A stretch of DNA of 64,000 nt, taken from assembly GCA_026399515.1 (NCBI GenBank), contig JAPLQT010000117.1, positions 240,117 to 304,116 of the forward strand, read 5' to 3'. Positions 41,239 through 48,342 of the stretch are shown here, piece after piece. Position 1 is the stretch's first letter. The number at the start of each line of letters is the position of its first letter. The notes beneath the pieces are model-generated. The model saw only the letters and a list, made by a program, of their open reading frames with translations. It did no database searches and was not told where the DNA came from. The position numbers were made by a program, and so were the translations under genes. The DNA is from Pseudomonadota bacterium (lineage in GTDB: Bacteria > Pseudomonadota > Gammaproteobacteria > Burkholderiales > Rhodocyclaceae).

Positions 41239-43801
41239 GTTTCAGTGTCCAGGCGTTGTTGGGATATTCCTCGCGCAGTCTGCTCTCCAAAATTTCCGCG
41301 CTGGCGACCTGACCGTCCAGGCGCTCAAGCAAGACTAGCGTGTACAGGCTCTCCGGCAACCAATAGCCATTGTAGTGTTCGCATAGCGCGCGGTAACGTG
41401 TTTTCGCTTCGGCGCGGCGGTCGGCCAACTCGCTGGATTTTGCCGACCAGAACAATGCCTCCTCCTTTTTTGCCGGCGGTCGCCTTAGCTCATAGGCACT
41501 CGCAAATTTCTCGCTGGCCGTCTGGTACTGGTTAGCCCGTAACGCCGTCCATGCCTGACTATAAACCCGCTCCGGGGAGCGCAGGGCGAAATAGACGCCG
41601 ACAAGGCCAAGCAATACCCAGCCAGTCGACAGCGGCAGCCAGCGAGTCCACCGCCCTTGCGCATGCACATCGGGTGGACGCGTGGATTGCTTGGTAGAAA
41701 CAAGCCGATTCCTGGCTACGACCACGATAACCATCAGGAAGGCCACCAGTGTCGCCGCCAACCCCAGCCATCCTATCTGGGTGTGGCCGTAGACCAGCCT
41801 GATTTCCCGCTCTTGCGGCACCACCAGCATGAATCCCGGCCCAGCGATGCTCAGGCTGCCCTTCGACGCCAGATGCCAGCGCGGGTGATACGCAAACTTG
41901 ATCAAATGCGGCTGGCCGATCGCCGCGCTCTCGAACACCAACTCGTTACGGTTGAGGCTCACTTCTCGGACTTCCGTCTTGGTCCCGCCGGTTGTTACGA
42001 TAGGCTCGTCGGCATAGACCGGCAGATCGGCCTCGAAGCGGCTGCGGGTGCGGAACCAGGCGAACGCATCCTGCATCCAGTCCCGTGTGGGTCGGATGCG
42101 TAGCGGCCGGGTCACGACTTCCGCCAGATGGCTGTCGAAGTGTTTGAGCCGATACAGTACGAAGGGATCGGATTCGGCGATGCGCTCGAACAGTCCGCTC
42201 GCGTCGATCGCCGCCTTGGCAGATGCGCTGCGCAACAACAGCGTATCGGCGTGGAGAAAATTCATGTGCCGGGCTGCAAATGAAGCGTCCAGGCTGCCGC
42301 TCGGGAAGCGCACCAGGGGCGATGACGGACGCGCCGACACCTCCGACTGGAGTTGATAGACCGCCGGTCCCAGCAGCGCCGATTCCATGTAGAGCCCTTC
42401 GAGCACCGGCCTGTGATTGAGGAACATCGGCAGTGCTTCGAGCGTGCGTGTCGAGCCGATGTCGTTGTTCGCCGGGTCGTGCTCGAACACCAGCCGCGGG
42501 CTCCACAGATCGCCGCGCATGGCCGGGAAGAGCCGGCTCAGATTATGCCATTGGGGTTTCGCTTCGAGTCCCGAATGATTCCACAATGACCAGTCGGGTG
42601 CCGCCTGGACTTGCGGACCGAGCCAGCCCAGTAAGCCCAGGGACGTCGCTACCGCCAACAGGCCTTGGGAAAGCCGCGTCCGGCCCTCGTCGGCGCGACC
42701 GAGAATTGTGCCCAGTACCGCCAGCACCTGGCCGAACAGCCAGCCACAGACAATCGCCCCGAGCAGCCAGACCAGTGGGAAGAAGCGGATATCGGCAAGG
42801 CCGAGTTGATCGCCGGCGATAAAGGCGATCGCCGCCAATCCGGCGGCGGCGGCGAAATATCGCAACGCCTGCAACTGGCCGGCAGACCAGCTTTGCCTAA
42901 TAGCGGGAATCAACAGCGCCACGAAACCGACGATACCGCCCGCCAGCGATGGCCACAAGCTTATCGGCAGCAAATCCCGCCAACCGGCGATGGCAAAAGC
43001 GGCATCGTTGGGGATGGTCAGGTGATGCATCTCCAGCATCGGCCACAACCAACCGCCGAGCAGGCAGAACGCCAGCAGGTGGCCGCGCAGCAGCAAGCCG
43101 AAGCCGCGTCGAAAACCGTGCCGCAGCGTTTCGCCGTCGAGCAACAGGAAGAGCGTTGAAAATCCCACCACCAGCAGAGGGAAGCCATGCGAGAAACCGC
43201 ACGCCGCTTCCAGCAGGCCCGCCCACACCCAGCCCCGGCCGATTTGCAGCGCCCGACACCACGCCATCATCGCCAGTACCGCGAACAGCAACCCATAGCT
43301 GTAGGCGAATTCCCCCGCCATCGTGGACAACAGATTGCCGCCCCAGATCGAGTTCTGTTCGTGCAGCAGGAAAGCCAAAGCGCCGAGCGCGCCGCATAAG
43401 GCGGCCGGCCAGGACATCTCCAGCCAGCGGCGGCTGCCGGTAAACACCGCGCCGGGCAGCAGCATGGACGCCAGGAAAGCACCCCACTTGAAGGCCAATG
43501 CCAGCCCCAGCGGCGCCGACAAGCCGGCGATGATCATGAAAGGCAGCGGGAAATAATACGAAAGAAACGGAAGTCCGCCGAACACCTCCGGCACCCAGGG
43601 CGTGATCTGCCCGGAGAACAACAAGCCATCGGCATACAGCCAGGCATACAACAGGTGCGAGGCGCTGTCGCCGCCGGTAGGCCAGTTTGGGGAATTCATA
43701 AAACCGATGCCGAGCGTGCCAGCCACCACGGCCGCGGCGGCCAGGGCGAACGTCAAGTCGCCGAACCACGTGGACAACCGCCGGGCGAGTTTCCGGATCA
43801 T
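41222..43801 (-). CDS. Large polytopic membrane protein, probable GT-C-type glycosyltransferase
   Basis: The 859-residue protein has about 12 membrane helices over the first 430 residues. These include the luminal loop PNWPTGGDSASHLLYAWLYA and FGGLPFLSYYFPLPFMI, with the Asp-rich and Tyr-Phe-Pro patterns of the 6-pyruvoyl-tetrahydropterin-synthase-related/GT-C-like family. A periplasmic beta-rich domain follows, then two more helices (about 660-690 and 720-745) and a TPR-like C terminus. It overlaps the glycosyltransferase gene by 17 nt and its other neighbour by 4 nt, so they are co-translated. The donor would be the lipid-linked sugar made by the GT2 neighbour (inference). Confidence 0.7.
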   Translation of the reverse strand: MIRKLARRLSTWFGDLTFALAAAAVVAGTLGIGFMNSPNWPTGGDSASHLLYAWLYADGLLFSGQITPWVPEVFGGLPFLSYYFPLPFMIIAGLSAPLGLALAFKWGAFLASMLLPGAVFTGSRRWLEMSWPAALCGALGALAFLLHEQNSIWGGNLLSTMAGEFAYSYGLLFAVLAMMAWCRALQIGRGWVWAGLLEAACGFSHGFPLLVVGFSTLFLLLDGETLRHGFRRGFGLLLRGHLLAFCLLGGWLWPMLEMHHLTIPNDAAFAIAGWRDLLPISLWPSLAGGIVGFVALLIPAIRQSWSAGQLQALRYFAAAAGLAAIAFIAGDQLGLADIRFFPLVWLLGAIVCGWLFGQVLAVLGTILGRADEGRTRLSQGLLAVATSLGLLGWLGPQVQAAPDWSLWNHSGLEAKPQWHNLSRLFPAMRGDLWSPRLVFEHDPANNDIGSTRTLEALPMFLNHRPVLEGLYMESALLGPAVYQLQSEVSARPSSPLVRFPSGSLDASFAARHMNFLHADTLLLRSASAKAAIDASGLFERIAESDPFVLYRLKHFDSHLAEVVTRPLRIRPTRDWMQDAFAWFRTRSRFEADLPVYADEPIVTTGGTKTEVREVSLNRNELVFESAAIGQPHLIKFAYHPRWHLASKGSLSIAGPGFMLVVPQEREIRLVYGHTQIGWLGLAATLVAFLMVIVVVARNRLVSTKQSTRPPDVHAQGRWTRWLPLSTGWVLLGLVGVYFALRSPERVYSQAWTALRANQYQTASEKFASAYELRRPPAKKEEALFWSAKSSELADRRAEAKTRYRALCEHYNGYWLPESLYTLVLLERLDGQVASAEILESRLREEYPNNAWTLKLDQKN

Positions 43802-44589
43802 GGTCTCGCCCTACCGCGCCGGGCAAGAACGAGCGGCGTTACCACCGCCAATACTGCCGCCAGAAAAGCTAAGACATAGAACGGTATCTGGGCATCGAGC
43901 CAGGCGCTGCGCTGCTGGCGACCCTGCACGACACCGCGCGCCACCGTTTGTTTAAACAAGCCTTGGGTCGTTTCGTGCACCAACATGGCCATCGGCTGCG
44001 CGGCACCGGTCGCCATGCGCAGCGGATCCATGCCCGCTTGCCATTCGATACGCCGCGCCGGCGGCTGCTGCTGATCGAAACTGACCGGCCGGCGTATCGG
44101 AGCTATGCCTTCTTCCTGCGGCCAGAGTATCCAGGTCGCATGAATGCTTCCACCCGCCGGTGGCGACACAGTCAATTGACCATCTGCATAAGCCGCTTGC
44201 AGAAGCTTATTGGCGGTCGGTGGCGTATGCATGAACGAGAGCTGGCCGAAACTCACGCCCGCCTGATCGAAAAATCTCACCATCAGCGGCCGCAAGCGTT
44301 CAATGGGGGACAGACTTTGCTCAGACCGTAAATCCGGCCAGATCAAATCGATATGAGCCCCGGGCAGGAGTTCGGCCAAGGGTTGTTGCGTGCCGGCGAT
44401 GATCGCCAGGCGCTCCCATCGGCCATCGGCAAGCATCCGGAATACCGCCGGATAAAAGGCCGTGCTATCCCCCTTCGAGGTAGCGGTCAGCGTGGTCCCG
44501 GTCAGCGCGAGTTCAAAGGATATCGTTCCTGCGCAGGCAGCGAAGGACAATAACCAGGCCGTACAGCCCATCAGCAGCTTATGGATCAT
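43798..44589 (-). CDS. Exported membrane-anchored protein of unknown function
   Basis: The 263-residue product has a signal peptide (LLMGCTAWLLSFAACA-GTISF), a beta-rich body and a C-terminal membrane helix (about 235-256, FYVLAFLAAVLAVVTPLVLA) followed by Arg residues, so it is anchored facing the periplasm. I do not recognise a family. The overlap with the large membrane protein gene (ATGA) suggests a shared role in surface glycan assembly. Confidence 0.65.
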   Translation of the reverse strand: MIHKLLMGCTAWLLSFAACAGTISFELALTGTTLTATSKGDSTAFYPAVFRMLADGRWERLAIIAGTQQPLAELLPGAHIDLIWPDLRSEQSLSPIERLRPLMVRFFDQAGVSFGQLSFMHTPPTANKLLQAAYADGQLTVSPPAGGSIHATWILWPQEEGIAPIRRPVSFDQQQPPARRIEWQAGMDPLRMATGAAQPMAMLVHETTQGLFKQTVARGVVQGRQQRSAWLDAQIPFYVLAFLAAVLAVVTPLVLARRGRARP

Positions 44590-44622
44590 GAAATTCGCGA
44601 CGGTCGAGGCGACCTCGGTCGC

Positions 44623-45042
44623 TTACCCTGACTGGGGATCGACATGAAACGTCCAGTAGCGATTGGCGGCGAAACTCCAGATGACGACCAGCCCGGTGGT
44701 CAGCACCTGGCTGAGCAAGTAATGAAGTTCAAATATTTTCACGCCCAGCCACATGAACAAGGTATTCAATAGCAAACCGACGACGGCAACCACGGCGAAC
44801 TTGAGGATCGCCTCACGATGCTGCTTGGAACTGCGAAACGTGTAGCGATAATTCAGGGCGTAATTGATCCATGCCCCGACCAGGGCTCCCGCCGCAGACG
44901 CTGAAACCGCAGCCATCCCGAATCCCTGGACCAGCAGGATCAGCGTGCCGAAGTGCCCCAGCGCGGACACCGACCCGACACCCGTGTAGCGGACAAATTG
45001 TCGCGAAAGTTCGAGCATTTTGGTCCATAGGTTCGACATCAT
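44623..45042 (-). CDS. gtrA: GtrA-family flippase-like membrane protein
   Basis: This 139-residue protein has four membrane helices. The GtrA pattern FVRYTGVGSVSALGHFGTLILLVQ and the INYALNYRYTFRSSKQHREA loop are visible. GtrA proteins are thought to flip undecaprenyl-phosphate-linked sugars, here most likely those made by the GT2 gene in the same cluster. A second ATG directly follows the first. Confidence 0.88.
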   Translation of the reverse strand: MMSNLWTKMLELSRQFVRYTGVGSVSALGHFGTLILLVQGFGMAAVSASAAGALVGAWINYALNYRYTFRSSKQHREAILKFAVVAVVGLLLNTLFMWLGVKIFELHYLLSQVLTTGLVVIWSFAANRYWTFHVDPQSG

Positions 45043-45050
45043 CGTACACC

Positions 45051-45080
45051 AAAAAAGGGAGGGCCATTGCTGGCCCTCCC
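45051..45080 (-). terminator. Rho-independent terminator after the 45.1-47.8 kb decaheme gene
   Basis: A 10-bp perfect stem GGGAGGGCCA / TGGCCCTCCC with loop TTGC is followed on the minus strand by six T (plus-strand A run at 45051-45056). It lies 25 bp past the stop codon. Confidence 0.9.
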
Positions 45081-45105
45081 CATATGCATCCCGCTGCGTC
45101 AGTGC

Positions 45106-47766
45106 TTACTTGAGGCTGTGCGCGGCAGCCATCGGGACTATGCCTGTCGGCGCATGGCAGTTGTCGCAGGTTTCGCTTACTTTTCCGGCAACCAGATCGC
45201 TCTGGGTCACGGTCCCGAAGGCTGCACCACCGACGCCGATCATGTGGTTCTTGGCGGTATCCGTCGTATGGCAGCTTGAACAGACCGTCGCCTTGGGCGA
45301 GATCACCTTGTTATCCGACGGATCGGTGTCGGTGATCGCCGCGCTGGTGCTGTCTTTGCTGAGATCGACCGCATAAGTGACGCTGGTGCCAACGATGCCC
45401 TTATCCTGCTGGTAGGAATTATTCACGTGGCAGACATTGCAGTTCTTGGTCTGCCCGTAAGCCGCCGTGTTCAACTCCTGCGCCGGAAAATTGATGCCTT
45501 GTCCCAGCAGCGTGGTGGCATTCTTGTTGTTTTGGGCCAGGCCATAATGCGCCATGTGGATAAACCGCTTGAAGTGGGCGGACTCCGCATAGGTGACCAC
45601 GCCCGCCTTGACGGTGGTGTTGAGCGGATTGTTGCCGTTGTGGCAGATCACGCAGACCTCGGGCACGTTTCGGCTACCGCCGTGGCCGTGGTTCTTGATG
45701 TTCTTGTCGTGGCAGCCTTCGCACTTGGCGGTGGACACCACGTCGCGACGCGGCACAACCGGCTTGCCATCGAGCGCGAAATAGCTGACCACGTTCTTCA
45801 CCGGGACGGCGTAGCTGGTGTTCGCGTCCTTCTGTAAACTGACGCGGCCGGCGTAAGCCACCACGCCGCTTCCCGTCGCCGAGGCCGGTAGCGGGGTCGA
45901 CGTAATCGTGAAGTGGTTGCTGGTACCGACGCGCTTCACTGTCGGGTCGAAGAGGGGACTGAGCGCCACCGGTTGACCGCGGGTGATCAGCGACCCGTTA
46001 TAGCCGTTGGTGATCGCCGCGGTGGCATCCAGGGCTTTGGGATCACTGGCTTGAGGCACACCGGCGGCGCTACAGGCGGTCGTGTTGGCGCTGGTCGGCT
46101 TGCCCGAAGTGATGCAGGCGGACTGCCATGGGCGGCCGATGGCACCGGTGTTGGTGTAGTCAGCGGTACCCCAGCCGATGTAGATAGCGCCGCTGAAGAC
46201 GAAAGTCTTGGTCTTCAGCGTGCCGGCGGCATTGGACAGGACATAGCTGTAGTTGCCGAAGTCGAGGATGTCGTAATCCTTGCCGGTCTTGGGATTGCTC
46301 ACCGAGTATTCAACCGTCACGGTACGATCGGCGTTGAAGTTGGTACTCCAGATGTTGTATTGATAGTTCTCGCCCATGACCCATTCCGGAACCGCGTGAA
46401 CAACTGCGCTATCGACCCAGGTCGCGTTGTGGCAGCGCTGACATTCGCTGTCCGGGGTCAAGTCCGGGTTGGCCACGCTGGGCTTGAAGTAGTTGGTGGC
46501 GGCGAACTCTGCGTGGAAGCCTTGCCACTTCGAGCCTGGCGTCTTGTAATCGTCGTGGCAGGCCCAGCAAGCGTTCTTGCTTGCCTTGGTCTGCCAGTTG
46601 TCGCCCTGCGCCGTTTTCACCACCGCCGTCGCCGAGCCATCGTGACACTTGATGCATTTTCTGAGCTCGCCGGGATAGGTGACACCTGTGACCGCCTTGG
46701 TGGCCGGATCGGTCTTGCGGGCGACGGAATTGTGGACTACGTAGTCCTGTGTCAATGACGTTCCGCGGTGAAACTTGTGCACCATCAACTTGAAGTCAAC
46801 CGGCTGCCCGTTATTGTGGAAGTCCTGGCTGCCCGGGTTGTGGCACATGACGCAGAGCTGCGGCTCGTTGCGCGCCCCGCCGTGCGCCGCAAAATTCTGG
46901 TGGCAGGTGTTGCAGGCAGCCCGGTCAACGACTTTCCTGGCTTCGGTGAGCTTGCCGGTGCCATCCTTGACGGCAACCGCCTTGCCATCCGCGCCAATCG
47001 TGAAATCGATGACGGGATTGACCTTGACCGTCGCCTTGGTCACGGGGTCGACATAGCAGAGCAGGAGTCCGGCGCGATGTATGGTCTTGCCGTCCTTGAC
47101 CACCGCCAGGTCGTTGGTCAACACCGTCGTTCCGGCCGCGGCGTTGGCCGTGCTGGAATACTTTGCATTGCTGACATCGACCGCGGCCTTGTAGGTGTAG
47201 TAGCCATCCGTCGCATTTTCGGCGAGTATCCCGACGAGCTGCGGATGGGTCGCGTCTATGGTCACCGGATTGGCGATGCTGGCCGTCTGCACGGGATCGA
47301 GCGCGCCGTAGGTCACCGACAGCGCCGGGCTCACGCTCGCGGCGACGATTTGTTTGTTGGAGATCAGGCTGCGCCAGGTGTCGTCGGACTGAAGCTGGGC
47401 GATGGTGAATTTGACATTGCCGCCACTGCAAGCAGGATCGGCGGTCGCACCACCCGCATTGAACAGGGTCAGGCCCGGCACATGTTTACCGTTGACATCG
47501 ATCACCGCGAAGTTCACCACCGGAGGGCTGTTGACGGTAACCGGGGAAAGGCCAGCCGCGAGAACCAGGCTGAAGGCGGCGCTGGGATTGCTTGCCGTAT
47601 TGCTCGTTGCGGGATCTTTCGCCGCGAGTGAGGCCACGGCACCACTTGTGCTGCCACCACTCGTGCCAGTATCTGGTGTCGCGCTATTTCCGCCTCCGCC
47701 ACCACAGGCGGTCAGCATCAATACCGAGGTGGCGATCAGGCCGATACGGGTAATCATGGATTTCAT
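45106..47766 (-). CDS. OmcA/MtrC-family decaheme c-type lipoprotein A
   Basis: The product is 886 residues from the ATG at 47766; a GTG at 47778 is also possible. The lipobox is MLTAC-GGGG, then a Gly/Ser/Thr-rich tether. Ten haem motifs occur in two groups of five: CNTCH, CVMCH, CIKCH, CWACH, CQRCH, then CEGCH, CVICH, CNVCH, CSSCH, CDNCH. Beta-rich domains precede and separate them, as in MtrC/OmcA. Such proteins are surface-exposed terminal reductases for metals or electrodes. It differs in sequence from B and C, which resemble each other more. It lies 45 bp after the helix-hairpin-helix gene. Confidence 0.9.
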   Translation of the reverse strand: MKSMITRIGLIATSVLMLTACGGGGGNSATPDTGTSGGSTSGAVASLAAKDPATSNTASNPSAAFSLVLAAGLSPVTVNSPPVVNFAVIDVNGKHVPGLTLFNAGGATADPACSGGNVKFTIAQLQSDDTWRSLISNKQIVAASVSPALSVTYGALDPVQTASIANPVTIDATHPQLVGILAENATDGYYTYKAAVDVSNAKYSSTANAAAGTTVLTNDLAVVKDGKTIHRAGLLLCYVDPVTKATVKVNPVIDFTIGADGKAVAVKDGTGKLTEARKVVDRAACNTCHQNFAAHGGARNEPQLCVMCHNPGSQDFHNNGQPVDFKLMVHKFHRGTSLTQDYVVHNSVARKTDPATKAVTGVTYPGELRKCIKCHDGSATAVVKTAQGDNWQTKASKNACWACHDDYKTPGSKWQGFHAEFAATNYFKPSVANPDLTPDSECQRCHNATWVDSAVVHAVPEWVMGENYQYNIWSTNFNADRTVTVEYSVSNPKTGKDYDILDFGNYSYVLSNAAGTLKTKTFVFSGAIYIGWGTADYTNTGAIGRPWQSACITSGKPTSANTTACSAAGVPQASDPKALDATAAITNGYNGSLITRGQPVALSPLFDPTVKRVGTSNHFTITSTPLPASATGSGVVAYAGRVSLQKDANTSYAVPVKNVVSYFALDGKPVVPRRDVVSTAKCEGCHDKNIKNHGHGGSRNVPEVCVICHNGNNPLNTTVKAGVVTYAESAHFKRFIHMAHYGLAQNNKNATTLLGQGINFPAQELNTAAYGQTKNCNVCHVNNSYQQDKGIVGTSVTYAVDLSKDSTSAAITDTDPSDNKVISPKATVCSSCHTTDTAKNHMIGVGGAAFGTVTQSDLVAGKVSETCDNCHAPTGIVPMAAAHSLK

Positions 47767-47823
47767 TTGGTCACTCACTTATCAATAAACTACCGCAACT
47801 CCGATCCGCTGACAACAGGACCA

Positions 47824-48222
47824 TTATTTCTTTTTCGATTCATAGAGCGCCGCGTTCTTGGCACTGTCCTCGTAAGGTTGCTTGGCAACGACCAGTGCCT
47901 TCAAGGTCACATAGGTGCTCTCAGGAAGAACATTTCGGGTCATGAGCCAGGACTTGCTGCCATAAGGACGGCCCGCAATGATCTTCTCGGCCTCGGCGGC
48001 GCCGATATTGGGCAGGGTCATGAGTTCTTCCTTGCTGGCGCCGTTGATGTTCACCAGTTTGGTCTTGGCCGCGGCTTGCTTCTTTGCGTCGAGTTTGTCG
48101 TTCTTCTTGGCCGTTGCCGCAGGCTTGTTCGACGGCTCGGTTGTCCCTTCCGCCGCGAGGACCCCGACGGCAAAGCAAAACAGTGTTGCGGTGATTCCGG
48201 CATAAAGCGTAGTGCGTTTCAT
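47824..48222 (-). CDS. Exported helix-hairpin-helix protein (ComEA-like fold)
   Basis: The 132-residue product has a signal peptide (VGVLA-AEGTTE) and a Lys/Ala-rich linker. The HhH domain reads KLVNINGASKEELMTLPNIGAAEAEKII, followed by AGRPYGSKSWLM and a Lys-rich tail. HhH domains of this type bind DNA or make protein contacts; in the periplasm, ComEA binds incoming DNA. Similar small proteins sit in some mtr-type loci, with no known role. Located between decaheme genes A and B. Confidence 0.8.
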   Translation of the reverse strand: MKRTTLYAGITATLFCFAVGVLAAEGTTEPSNKPAATAKKNDKLDAKKQAAAKTKLVNINGASKEELMTLPNIGAAEAEKIIAGRPYGSKSWLMTRNVLPESTYVTLKALVVAKQPYEDSAKNAALYESKKK

Positions 48223-48249
48223 AGGTTTCCTAGCATGTCATATGAAAGG

Positions 48250-48319
48250 CTAACCCGGAAGCGTACAGCTTCCGGGTTAGTTGGTTGAGTCCGGACGGGA
48301 CACGATAATCCGTGTCCCG
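48250..48319 (-). terminator. Tandem hairpins downstream of decaheme gene B
   Basis: A 13-bp perfect stem CTAACCCGGAAGC / GCTTCCGGGTTAG (48250-48262 with 48268-48280) and a 9-bp stem CGGGACACG / CGTGTCCCG (48296-48304 with 48311-48319) lie just after the stop of gene B. Neither has a long T run, so termination may be partial and allow read-through into the HhH and gene A cistrons. Confidence 0.55.
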
Positions 48320-48342
48320 ACCTAGAGTACATCAAACAGCGC

